A program made the translations under genes and the position numbers. Positions 7,041 to 13,783 of a DNA stretch of 14,274 nt are shown here, piece after piece (position 1 is the stretch's first letter; the number at the start of each line of letters is the position of its first letter). The notes beneath the pieces are model-generated. The model was not told the DNA's origin and made no database searches. It saw only the letters and a list, made by a program, of their open reading frames with translations. The stretch comes from Acidimicrobiia bacterium (GTDB lineage: Bacteria > Actinomycetota > Acidimicrobiia > IMCC26256 > JACDBD01): the NCBI GenBank assembly GCA_031177445.1, contig JAPSGP010000039.1, forward strand, positions 1 to 14,274. The letters run 5' to 3'.

Positions 7041-7420
7041 GGCGAAGTCCGGGGACGGCGAACAGGGCCTCAGACACTATGCCGCATGCCGGGCGGCACC
7101 TCGCGACCCGGGCCACGTTCATGAGCGGGCGACTGCGGAGGCGGTCCTCCTCGGTCAGCGGAGTCTCGGCCTCGGATCGGCCGGCCGGTCGCGCTCGGCT
7201 TCTGCTCTCTTCGGCCACAGTCGGCAAGGGCCCCCGTGCCAGGGCCGTGCGCCGCGCCTCGCCTCCAATTCCCTCGTCGAACCCCCTCCGCATTCGCCCC
7301 ACCCTGCCGCGGCGTGCCTCGCCTCCAATTCCCTCGTCGGAGCCCTCCGCCGTCCCCCGCTCATCGACACCTGGCTCGGGCTCTCCCCAGGTCGTCAGCC
7401 CGCAGCCTTCGCTGCCATAG
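7041..7420. other. 380-bp non-coding gap between the kdsB-kdsC fusion and kdsA
   Basis: No frame here has family-like features; small frames through it are Arg/Pro-rich and differ between the two repeat copies. The gap holds a 24-bp direct repeat (7256-7339 as a pair), an imperfect GC hairpin near 7222-7240 (GGCAAGGG..CCCGTGCC, one mismatch), and a 5-bp hairpin (7402-7415) directly after the kdsB-kdsC stop. On the minus strand CATAGT (7081-7076) could be a -10 box giving kdsA its own promoter about 30 nt upstream of the start, but no good -35 is visible. Confidence 0.5.
7256..7339. repeat. Pair of 24-bp exact direct repeats, period 60 bp
   Basis: Identical 24-bp copies lie at 7256-7279 and 7316-7339, and similarity continues imperfectly about 12 bp further (both run into CCCTCCGC). 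The shared core on the plus strand includes CCTCCAATTCCCTCGTCG. The spacing is exactly 60 bp. Both lie in the non-coding gap, about 215 and 275 bp upstream of kdsA. They could be copies of a dispersed small repeat, regulator sites, or a remnant of duplication. Confidence 0.8.
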
Positions 7421-8653
7421 CTAGGCCGAGTGGCCGAGGAGGAGGTCGGCGAGCTCCCTCACCGCGCCACGGCCGCCGGCGTGGGTGAGGACGATGGTGG
7501 CGGCCATCCGGGCGGCGGCGGTCGCGTCGGCGGGCGCAGCCGCGGTGCCGGCCATCGCCATGGCGGCGAGGTCGGGCTCGTCGTCGCCGACGTAGCAGAC
7601 CGCCTCCAGCGGGATCTGGAGCGATGCGCTCAGTTCGGCGAGCTCGGTTGCCTTGTCGCTGATTCCTGCGCGCAGCTCGGTGATGCCCAGCTCGGCGGCG
7701 CGCCGGCGCAGTGCAGGCGAGTCACGTCCGGTGATCAGCGCCACTTGAATGCCGGCGCCTCGAAGGGCGACGATCCCGTGGCCGTCCTTGACGTCGAAGC
7801 TCAGGTGTTGCTCGGCGTCGCCGACGTAGGAGATGCGCCCGTCGGTGAGCACGCCGTCGACGTCGAGCACGACGAGCCGAACGCGCGCGGTGGGCGCGGC
7901 AGCTTCGTCGCTCTGCAGGGCGCGTTCCACGACGGCGACATCTTCGGGCCGGTCCACGGCGTGCGTCGTGGCGTCGACCTCGACCGCGGCCACGCGCAGT
8001 CCCAGGGACAGTGCCCGCAGCTGCTCGAGCTTCTCCGTCTGCTCCAGCTGGCCGGGGCCGGCGGAGACGAAGCGCTCGAGCGCGGCGCGTCGGTAGGCGT
8101 ACACGCCGAGGTGCTGCCACACGGGGTCGGCGCCATGCGGAATCGTCGCTCGCGAGAAGTACAGCGCGGTGCCGCGGTCGTCGCGGGCCACCGTCACCAC
8201 GTCGGGAGATGTCGCGGCCAGACGAGGGACGTTGACGACCGGAGTGGCGATGTCGTAGTGGTCGCCGGCGTCGCCGCCATCGTCGAGGAGCCGTTGCACG
8301 AGCGCGTCGACGACCCGCGCCGGCAGCAGGGGCTCGTCGCCCTGGACGTTCACGATGATCTGCGCCTCGGTGCTCCGGGCGGCGGCCCACACGCGGTCGC
8401 TGCCCGAAGGCAACTCGGGTGCGGTCATCACCGCGGCCCCACCCGCGGCGCTCACGGCGTCGGCGATGCGCTGGTCGTCGGTGGCCACCAACACCCGGTC
8501 GACGCGCTCCGCTTGCTGGATGTTCTGGAGTACCCGTACCACCATCGGGACGCCGGCAATGGGCGCGAGCGGCTTCCCCGGAAAGCGCTCGCTCGCGTGG
8601 CGCGCCGGGATGACGGCGAGGACCGGGCCTGCCGCTACAGGAGGATCCGGCAC
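7421..8653 (-). CDS. Fused CMP-Kdo synthetase and Kdo-8-phosphate phosphatase (KdsB-KdsC)
   Basis: One 410-aa polypeptide joins two steps of Kdo activation. Residues ~10-245 are a KdsB-type cytidylyltransferase: VIPARHASERFPGKPL, LVATDD, PSGSDRVW, NVQGDEPLL (Asp106), YFSRATIP, LGVYAYRR, EQTEKLEQLR and VDRPEDV, which binds CTP and Kdo. Residues ~257-410 are a KdsC-type HAD phosphatase: VVLDVDGVLTDG with nucleophile pair Asp264/Asp266, FDVKDGHGI, ALITGRDS, a Lys in ISDKATEL, and YVGDDEPDLAAM. KdsC dephosphorylates Kdo-8-P and KdsB then makes CMP-Kdo, so the fusion covers both reactions after KdsA. A short Ala-rich linker (~247-256) joins the domains. All catalytic motifs look intact. The GTG start at 8653 overlaps the preceding gene by 19 nt, implying translational coupling. 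The HAD half alone could act on another 9- or 8-phosphate ulosonate, but KdsB motifs and nearby kdsA favour Kdo. Confidence 0.93.
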   Translation of the reverse strand: MPDPPVAAGPVLAVIPARHASERFPGKPLAPIAGVPMVVRVLQNIQQAERVDRVLVATDDQRIADAVSAAGGAAVMTAPELPSGSDRVWAAARSTEAQIIVNVQGDEPLLPARVVDALVQRLLDDGGDAGDHYDIATPVVNVPRLAATSPDVVTVARDDRGTALYFSRATIPHGADPVWQHLGVYAYRRAALERFVSAGPGQLEQTEKLEQLRALSLGLRVAAVEVDATTHAVDRPEDVAVVERALQSDEAAAPTARVRLVVLDVDGVLTDGRISYVGDAEQHLSFDVKDGHGIVALRGAGIQVALITGRDSPALRRRAAELGITELRAGISDKATELAELSASLQIPLEAVCYVGDDEPDLAAMAMAGTAAAPADATAAARMAATIVLTHAGGRGAVRELADLLLGHSA

Positions 8654-9048
8654 CGGTTGCGCATGTAGCGAGCGATCACCAGCGACGCCCGCCCGGCCCG
8701 CTGGGCGGCCGGCTCGTACCGGTCGCGCGCCTTCTCCGTGCCCCCGACGATCGCGATCTCGCCCGCCAGGATCCGGTCGTAGAAGCGCAGCATGGTCTCG
8801 AGCGAGGGCTGGAGCTCGGGCGGGGCGTCTGCCGCCATGTCACTCACCAGCCGGTGGAGCGCTCGCACGTCGGCTCGTCGGCGAAGGTTGAGTCCCTCCG
8901 CTTCCTGGTACTCCTGACGAACCTGCTCGGCGGCGTCGCAGAATGCCGACGGGCCGGTAGTGGTGCCGGCGGCGCCTGAGGTGTGCGGGACGATCGCGCC
9001 CGCAGCAAGCAGCGCAGTCACGCCGACGCGCGCAAAGGTCCAGGTCAC
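8635..9048 (-). CDS. Small secreted protein of unknown function
   Basis: The product (137 aa from GTG at 9048) starts with a signal peptide: MTWTFARVG, a hydrophobic stretch (VTALLAAGAIV) and a small-residue region (HTSGAAG) where cleavage is likely around residues 24-28. The mature part is alpha-helical and charged, with one Cys near its start (SAFCDAAEQV) and one near its end (RNRCRILL), which could form a disulfide. No family is recognised. The frame is open further upstream to 9249, but that part overlaps the divergent gene and lacks coding character, so the GTG before the signal peptide is chosen. It overlaps kdsB-kdsC by 19 nt and so is probably co-translated with it. A cell-surface role linked to the glycan is inferred from signal and position only. 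Confidence 0.7.
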   Translation of the reverse strand: MTWTFARVGVTALLAAGAIVPHTSGAAGTTTGPSAFCDAAEQVRQEYQEAEGLNLRRRADVRALHRLVSDMAADAPPELQPSLETMLRFYDRILAGEIAIVGGTEKARDRYEPAAQRAGRASLVIARYMRNRCRILL

Positions 9049-9074
9049 AGAAGCAGAATGTATCCTCAACGGCG
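9049..9074. promoter_or_regulatory. 26-bp divergent start region with back-to-back -10-like boxes
   Basis: Only 26 bp separate GTG (9048, minus) from ATG (9075, plus). Plus strand: TATCCT at 9061-9066, 8 nt before the ATG. Minus strand: TACATT at 9062-9057, 8 nt before the GTG. These distances fit leaderless or nearly leaderless mRNAs, common in actinobacteria, and neither start has a well-placed Shine-Dalgarno site. The two boxes share bases, so the two promoters would compete. No convincing -35 hexamers are visible; these would lie inside the opposite genes. Confidence 0.4.
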
Positions 9075-9935
9075 ATGAAGCCTGTATCCGAGCTCTACGG
9101 ATCGCACGCGGGAGAAGACATCTACGTCGTGGGGACGGGCGCGAGCATGCGCGTGTTCCCGGAGTCGTTCTGGGCCGATCGCACCACGATCGGGCTGAAC
9201 TTCGCGTGGCGCATCGCGCCGGTTCGGTACGCGTTGACGTTGGGCCCACATCTGCACGTGCCCGAGTTCCTCGACGGTGAGGACCCTCGTCCCGAGATCA
9301 CTTGGATCACGAGGAGCAAGAAGGCGAAGGCTGTGCTGACAGCCGAGCAGTACCGCCACGCCGACGAGCACTTCTACACCTTCGACAGCAACGGCCGCGA
9401 GAACACACAGCCGCTCGAGGAGCCGACCGACTCCGGCCGCATCCTCGACTGGGTGCGCCGGCCGACGGGCGACTTCCTCTACCAGTGGTCGTCGATCTCG
9501 CAGACGGGCGCGAACCTGGCCGCGAACCTCGGTGCCAAGAACGTCATCCTCGTCGGCTGTGACAACTGCGCGCTGCTCGAGGACCATCACTCCGAGCGGC
9601 AGCACACGAAGTGGCTCGGCGCCGATCCCGAGCGCCGGTATCTCCAGTACTACGAGGGGCTCGTCGAGGTCCGAGCCGCGCTGCGCGAGCGGGGCGTGAA
9701 CCTGCTGAGCCTCTCGTCGCTGCTCAAGCTCGACGATCCCGAGCACGACTTCGCCGTGCTGTGCGAAGAGCTCTCGCTGCCCCTCCAGGTCGGGAGCGGC
9801 CCCGACATCTCCGACGTCGACCATCCCGGGCGGTTCGTCAGGCAGGCCAAGCCCGGGTTGGCGGCGAAGGTGGGTGGGCGGTTGCGCCGCCTGACCGGCA
9901 CCCGCACCGGAACCCCGCGCATCAAGGGCTCGTAG
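9075..9935 (+). CDS. DUF115/GT42-like Rossmann protein, candidate glycosyltransferase
   Basis: The product (286 aa) has an N-terminal nucleotide-binding-like motif IYVVGTGASM (16-25) after which FWADRTTIGLNFAWRI follows, and a second block SSISQTGANLAANLGAKNVILVGCDN (139-164). This order (glycine-rich loop, later helix with S/T-G-x-N, then strand ending in G-x-D) is that of DUF115 proteins and GT42 sialyltransferases such as CstI. DUF115 occurs in Maf proteins, which transfer CMP-activated pseudaminic or legionaminic acid to flagellin. With CMP-Kdo enzymes encoded 26 bp away on the other strand, a CMP-ulosonate transferase is a reasonable hypothesis, not a demonstrated one. No signal or membrane segment is seen; the C-terminal ~40 residues are basic and may be flexible. 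A 3' hairpin follows. A second, divergent relative begins at 13784. Confidence 0.75.
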   Translation: MKPVSELYGSHAGEDIYVVGTGASMRVFPESFWADRTTIGLNFAWRIAPVRYALTLGPHLHVPEFLDGEDPRPEITWITRSKKAKAVLTAEQYRHADEHFYTFDSNGRENTQPLEEPTDSGRILDWVRRPTGDFLYQWSSISQTGANLAANLGAKNVILVGCDNCALLEDHHSERQHTKWLGADPERRYLQYYEGLVEVRAALRERGVNLLSLSSLLKLDDPEHDFAVLCEELSLPLQVGSGPDISDVDHPGRFVRQAKPGLAAKVGGRLRRLTGTRTGTPRIKGS

Positions 9936-10064
9936 CTACCCGGAGGGGCGCCACCCACCCGTCGCGCCCCCGCCAACAGTCAACAGATAGAGAACCGTGG
10001 CGAAGGCAATCAGGTCGCTGGCGTGCTTCTCGTAGGCCTCCGCCGCCCTCGGATCGATCCCCAT
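9936..10064 (-). pseudogene. Possible gene remnant in the convergent gap (42-codon frame)
   Basis: A minus-strand frame of 42 codons starts MGIDPRAAEAYEKHASDLIA and ends at a stop (9938-9936) directly abutting the stop of the plus-strand gene. Its first ~25 codons have the G/C-ending bias of real genes here, and the AYEKHASDLIAFATVL stretch vaguely recalls the N-terminal helix of ECF sigma factors; the rest (LLTVGGGATGGW) looks random. The rest of the gap, 10065-10166, also has a coding-like plus-strand stretch (ILEAWHADSASYSLELAITD, about 10113-10172) without a start. I read the whole 230-bp gap as probable debris of one or more lost genes, at low confidence. Confidence 0.25.
9945..9970 (+). 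terminator. 7-bp GC hairpin after the DUF115/GT42-like gene
   Basis: Arms GGGGCGC (9945-9951) and GCGCCCC (9964-9970) with a 12-nt loop start 10 nt past the stop codon at 9935. There is no U-tract. Position between convergent genes fits termination, possibly in both directions. Confidence 0.45.
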
Positions 10065-10166
10065 CAAGATGTACGACGCACAGGAAGCCCGATTCGGGTG
10101 TCGTCCGCCGTCGCATTCTCGAGGCCTGGCACGCGGACTCCGCGAGCTACAGCCTCGAGCTCGCGA

Positions 10167-11282
10167 TCACGGACGCCTGGTCCGCTCCCCGAGGAGGGCT
10201 TCGAACACCCGGGTCCACTGCTGCACCACTCGCTGCGACGTGTACGTGTCCCTGATGTATCGCTGCGCGTCCGCGACGTGGCGGCGCGCCAGCTCGGGGT
10301 CGCGAACATACATCGTGATGTGCTCCGCCCACACCCCGTCACCGGTCCCGTCCCCGAACGTTGGCACAGCGCTCTCTGTCATCAGGGGGTCAGCTGCACC
10401 AGCGCTCGCGGCGCGTTCGACGAGCATCCAGTCCGAGAACTCGCGGTAGCTGGGGATCTCGGTCGCGACGACGGGCAGGCCCAGCATCAGCGCAGTGCGT
10501 ACTCGGTTGCTGGTCCGGCACGACGTGTACGGCCCGGGAGTCATCGGGAGAAGGCACAGGTCGTTGCCGGTGAAGTGGAACGCGAACGTTTCGGCCTTCC
10601 ATTTCACGAATCGAATCGGCAGCTCGGCGCCGGCGGTGTGCTCCTGAAAGCGGGCCCGCGAGTCGGTGATGACGGTCAGGCGCAGCGGCAAGGTGCGGCT
10701 GAGGGCATCGAGCTCCGGCAGGATGCGGCGCAGCTCCACCAGGCCGAACGGCGGATTTGCGGGCCCACTGGTCCCGAACCACACGAGGCGCAGCGGTTCG
10801 CGCGGCCGCAACCGCCTTCGGACGCTCCCCGTGCCTCGGGCGAGCGCGGTGCCCCGTGGCACCTCGAGAGCGTCGTCGACCTGGAAGGTCTGCTTCTCGG
10901 GGAGCAGCGTGGCGAGCGGGGGAGTGGAGACCGAGACGACGTCGGCGAGGTCGACCATCCGGCGTAGGCGACCGGCGCGCTCGAGGAGCTTCGGATCGTC
11001 ACCCGGCGCGTAGAAGTGGTTGTCGCAGAGGTCGAAGGCGACCTTGATGCCGCGCGACTTGTAGCGCTCGGCCAGGCTGATGTCCCCATCCGAGTAGCTC
11101 TTCTGGAACACGACGCAGTCGTACGCGCCGCTGCCGTCGGGCGGCACGATGCTGGTGCGAAGACCGGCCCGTCCGAGGTGGCGGGACGGCAGCGCCGACC
11201 GGTAGCGGGCGCTCGGGACACGAAAGTCGTAGGAGAAGGGCTTCCAGCCGATGCGGGCGCCGGTGAGCGAGGAGTTCGACAC
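10167..11282 (-). CDS. GT-B type glycosyltransferase (GT4-like)
   Basis: The product (371 aa) begins at GTG 11282, with GGAAG 3 nt upstream and a TATCAT box just before it; the frame continues upstream but there overlaps the divergent gene. The N-terminal half has IGWKPFSYDFRVPSARYRS, a strand CVVFQKSY, then KVAFDLCDNHFYAP and MVDLADVVSVSTPPLATLLP, the typical acceptor-side layout where the enzyme lists a chain of sensed positions. The C-terminal half has LRLVWFGTSGPANPP, LTVITDS, DLCLLPMTPGPYTSCRTSNR and ALMLGLPVVATEIPSYREF, matching the nucleotide-sugar-binding domain of family 1/GT4 retaining enzymes (the RTSNR..LGLPVVAT region stands where EX7E-type enzymes bind donor). The classic EX7E motif itself is not clear. 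Donor and acceptor are unknown. It is convergent with 9075-9935 and divergent from 11361, so it is its own transcription unit. Confidence 0.75.
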   Translation of the reverse strand: MSNSSLTGARIGWKPFSYDFRVPSARYRSALPSRHLGRAGLRTSIVPPDGSGAYDCVVFQKSYSDGDISLAERYKSRGIKVAFDLCDNHFYAPGDDPKLLERAGRLRRMVDLADVVSVSTPPLATLLPEKQTFQVDDALEVPRGTALARGTGSVRRRLRPREPLRLVWFGTSGPANPPFGLVELRRILPELDALSRTLPLRLTVITDSRARFQEHTAGAELPIRFVKWKAETFAFHFTGNDLCLLPMTPGPYTSCRTSNRVRTALMLGLPVVATEIPSYREFSDWMLVERAASAGAADPLMTESAVPTFGDGTGDGVWAEHITMYVRDPELARRHVADAQRYIRDTYTSQRVVQQWTRVFEALLGERTRRP

Positions 11283-11360
11283 GGGCTTCCGATGATAGTG
11301 ACGGCTTCGGTTCGCTCCCGAGACGCCCTGACTAGGATCTCGCACCCAGTGGCCGGGACG
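11283..11360. promoter_or_regulatory. Divergent intergenic promoter region
   Basis: This 78-bp gap separates the GT-B gene (minus) from the membrane protein gene (plus). Minus strand: TATCAT (about 11298-11293) lies about 10 nt upstream of the GTG at 11282. Plus strand: TAGGAT at 11333-11338, preceded at 16 bp by TTCGCT, lies 22 nt before ATG 11361 and 10 nt before an alternative GTG at 11349. The boxes are degenerate and are suggested by position. Confidence 0.35.
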
Positions 11361-12644
11361 ATGAGCCAACCCGCACCGTCGATCGCGCCGGGGAGACGGT
11401 TCGTCGAGCGGACGCTGGGTTCGGCCCGCCGGAACCGGATCGACCTCCTGCTCGCGCTTCTTGCCGCCGGTGCCGGTGCGATCGGCGCGTTCGTGATCCA
11501 GCGCCGGACCGGCCGCACGCCCTGGCAGGAGAACGACTTCTGGTTCGACTTCGACACGCATCGCGTCGGGCTGCAGATGACGACGCGGGACATGATCTCG
11601 TCGCTCAACACGAACCTGCACCCGGGGTTCATCCTCTTCACGAACATCCCGCTGTCGCTGCTCGCCCCGCTGTCCGACGTGCAGAAGCTCACGGTCGAGG
11701 TGTGCTTCTTCACTGCCCTGTGGGTGTCGGCGTTCTTCGTGATGCTGCGGATGATCGGACTGCAGCGGTTCGACGCGCTGCTGTTCACGGGCATCGCCGG
11801 CGCCAGCGCGACGTCAATGTTCCTGAGCCCCGTGCCCGAGAGCTACACCGCGGCGACGGCCGGGTTGGTGCTCATGCTCGCGGTCGTGGCGTGGGACAAG
11901 CAGAGCCGAGGACATCCCGCCGTCTACGTGATCGCCGGCGTGTTCGCGATGGGCGTGACTCTGATCAACGGGATCATCGTCGCCACGGCGATCGCGGTGC
12001 GCTACTGGTGGCGCCAGGCGGTCACGCTGCTCCTCATCACCGGAGTGGCGTTGCTCGCCCTGTCGGGGTTCCAGCACCTCGTGTTCCCCGACTCGCGTTT
12101 CATCGTTTCGAGCTCCTCGGAGACGAACGTCGTCTCGGAGTCGCTGTTCACCGAACAAGCCGGCGGTCCCTTGCGGGTCACGGTGTCGTTCCTGTTCCAC
12201 GGCGTGAGTGCCCCCGACCTGGGGATCAAGGACAAAGAAGGCACCGGCGAGATCCTGCTCACGTTCCAGGACTCGTTCCCCGGATCCGGGACGGTCTGGG
12301 GGGCGATCGCTGCCGTGCTGTGGATCGCCCTGCTGGCGTTCGGAGTGTGGGCGCTCGTCCGGCTCCCGGTCGCGACGCACAACTTCCGCCTGATACTCGG
12401 TATCTCACTCATCGTGACACTCCTGTTCCTCTTCGTGTTCGGGCAGGACACGTTCACGTTCTCCCCGTTCGCGACCCCGCTGCTCGTCACCGCCGCCTCA
12501 CTCGGCGCGCTCACCAGCTATCGAAAACCGGTGCTGGCCGTCGGCGTCATGCTGTTGATCACCGAGCTCCTGAACAACGTGATGCAGCTCGACGACGCCA
12601 TCGACGTCATGAAGCTGCTGAGATCGGCCGCCGCGTTCGTCTGA
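11361..12644 (+). CDS. Polytopic membrane protein, GT-C glycosyltransferase-like
   Basis: The product (427 aa from ATG 11361; GTG 11349 would add four residues) has about ten hydrophobic segments, beginning with LLLALLAAGAGAIGAFVI. The first long non-membrane loop carries ENDFWFDFDTHRV and is followed by NTNLHPGFILFTNIPLSLL. An acidic loop after the first membrane helix and an HP motif before the next helices is the pattern of GT-C enzymes (ArnT/PMT/RgtA type), which use polyprenyl-linked sugars outside the membrane. A second large loop (about residues 245-300) contains the SSSSETN..ESLFTEQAGG region. No specific family is recognised, so a polymerase, transporter or other glycan protein is possible. 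It is followed 28 nt later by the GT2 gene, which has its own -10-like box. The frame is certain; function is inferred. Confidence 0.7.
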   Translation: MSQPAPSIAPGRRFVERTLGSARRNRIDLLLALLAAGAGAIGAFVIQRRTGRTPWQENDFWFDFDTHRVGLQMTTRDMISSLNTNLHPGFILFTNIPLSLLAPLSDVQKLTVEVCFFTALWVSAFFVMLRMIGLQRFDALLFTGIAGASATSMFLSPVPESYTAATAGLVLMLAVVAWDKQSRGHPAVYVIAGVFAMGVTLINGIIVATAIAVRYWWRQAVTLLLITGVALLALSGFQHLVFPDSRFIVSSSSETNVVSESLFTEQAGGPLRVTVSFLFHGVSAPDLGIKDKEGTGEILLTFQDSFPGSGTVWGAIAAVLWIALLAFGVWALVRLPVATHNFRLILGISLIVTLLFLFVFGQDTFTFSPFATPLLVTAASLGALTSYRKPVLAVGVMLLITELLNNVMQLDDAIDVMKLLRSAAAFV

Positions 12645-12650
12645 CCGCTC

Positions 12651-12656
12651 TATCCT
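12651..12656 (+). promoter_or_regulatory. -10-like box TATCCT before the GT2 gene
   Basis: TATCCT lies 16 nt before GTG 12673, giving a leader of about 10 nt or less. The same hexamer stands before ATG 9075. No -35 is visible, and no ribosome site precedes the GTG. Confidence 0.3.
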
Positions 12657-12672
12657 GGCGAACGGTCATCCT

Positions 12673-13686
12673 GTGCGGATCTCCGTCGCGCTTGCGACCT
12701 ACCAGGGAGAGCGGTTCCTCGGGCCGCAGCTCGCGAGCATCGGAAGCCAGACGCGCCGACCGGATGAGCTCGTGGTGTGCGACGACGGTTCCACCGATGC
12801 CACGGTCAGGATGGTCAGCGAGTTCGCGCGTCGCTCGCCGTTTCCTGTTGAACTGCAGATCCAGCGACAGCGCCTCGGCCCTGCGCGCAACTTCGAGCGC
12901 GCGATCGAGCACTGCTCGGGCGAGCTGATCGCACTGTCCGATCAAGACGACGTGTGGGAGTCGCGCAAGCTCGAGATGCTCGAGCGGGCCATGGGTCGGC
13001 AGGGCGATCCGGGCTTGGTCTTCTCCGACGGGGAGATCGTCGACGCGGGTGCCCGCTCGCTCTCGGTCACGTGCTGGGAGTCGATCGGCCTGACCCCCCG
13101 CCAGCTGCGGGCGATCGAGTCGGGGCGCGCCTTTCGCGCCTTCGTCACCCGCCAGCGCCAAGTCGGCGGCACGGTCCCGGGCGCCACGGTGGCCTTTCGG
13201 TCGCGCTACCGGGAGCTTGCCCTGCCGTTCCCCGAGGTGATCCCGATGTCGGGCAAGGGCTTTCTGCACGACTCCTGGATCGTGCTACTGGTGGCGGCGG
13301 TGAGCGAGGTCGTCGCGGTCCCGAAGCCGCTCGTCCGCTATCGGCGCCACGATGCGCAACAGGTCGGCATGCGACCGGAGCGCAAGCCCGCCCGGCCCAC
13401 CCCGCTCCTCACTGCTCCCGGCTCGATCCGGGGCCCGAGCGGGTCTCATCATTCTCGCCTCTGGCTGAATGCCCTGTACGAGCGCCTGAGGGCTCGGCGA
13501 GGTGTGTTCGGCGGTGACGAAGCGATCTCGCTCCTCGACAAGTGGTTGCATCACCTCGACGTGCGCGCGCACCTGCCCGGTAACCGCTTCCGCCGGGTGC
13601 CCACGATCGTGCGGGAGCTGTCGACCGGCCGTTACCGCGCGTACTCCTCGGGGATGCGCAGTGCCGCGCGCGACCTATTGGGCTGA
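12673..13686 (+). CDS. Family 2 glycosyltransferase (rhamnosyltransferase-like)
   Basis: The product (337 aa) is a GT-A enzyme with RISVALATYQGERFL at the start, VVCDDGSTD (Asp37/38, nucleotide binding), and the donor-site motif LSDQDDVW (Asp90, Asp92, Asp93) typical of GT2 enzymes of surface polysaccharides, many annotated as rhamnosyltransferases. A later HDSW block (GFLHDSWIVLL) fits the usual acceptor/base region, and PLVRYRRHDAQQVG is the characteristic end of the catalytic domain. The last ~90 residues are basic and helical, possibly membrane- or partner-binding. Donor and acceptor cannot be told. The start is GTG, chosen because the conserved first strand begins at codon 2. A strong hairpin follows the stop. 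Confidence 0.9.
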   Translation: MRISVALATYQGERFLGPQLASIGSQTRRPDELVVCDDGSTDATVRMVSEFARRSPFPVELQIQRQRLGPARNFERAIEHCSGELIALSDQDDVWESRKLEMLERAMGRQGDPGLVFSDGEIVDAGARSLSVTCWESIGLTPRQLRAIESGRAFRAFVTRQRQVGGTVPGATVAFRSRYRELALPFPEVIPMSGKGFLHDSWIVLLVAAVSEVVAVPKPLVRYRRHDAQQVGMRPERKPARPTPLLTAPGSIRGPSGSHHSRLWLNALYERLRARRGVFGGDEAISLLDKWLHHLDVRAHLPGNRFRRVPTIVRELSTGRYRAYSSGMRSAARDLLG

Positions 13687-13714
13687 GCGGCTGTCGCCCG
13701 CGACTACTTTTCAC

Positions 13715-13746
13715 GCGGCGACGGCAGCTTTGCCGACCGTCGCCGC
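13715..13746 (+). terminator. 10-bp hairpin after the GT2 gene
   Basis: Perfect 10-bp arms GCGGCGACGG (13715-13724) and CCGTCGCCGC (13737-13746) with a 12-nt loop begin 28 nt after the stop at 13686. An alternative inner stem CGGCA/TGCCG is possible. There is no U-tract. The next gene has its own ribosome site downstream, so the hairpin probably separates two transcription or translation units. Confidence 0.6.
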
Positions 13747-13772
13747 AGAAGCCGGAGCTTGCGACGGCGACC

Positions 13773-13778
13773 AAGGAG
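13773..13778 (+). promoter_or_regulatory. Strong Shine-Dalgarno AAGGAG that fixes a TTG start
   Basis: AAGGAG ends 5 nt before TTG at 13784. It is the only near-consensus ribosome site in the window and decides the start of the last gene. Confidence 0.75.
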
Positions 13779-13783
13779 AACGA

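Noticed and set aside
7256..7339. CRISPR array
   Set aside because: There are only two repeat copies, no third unit, and no cas gene nearby.
10023..10967. 314-codon plus-strand frame opposite the GT-B gene
   Set aside because: It has shadow-type composition; the minus-strand frame has the glycosyltransferase landmarks.
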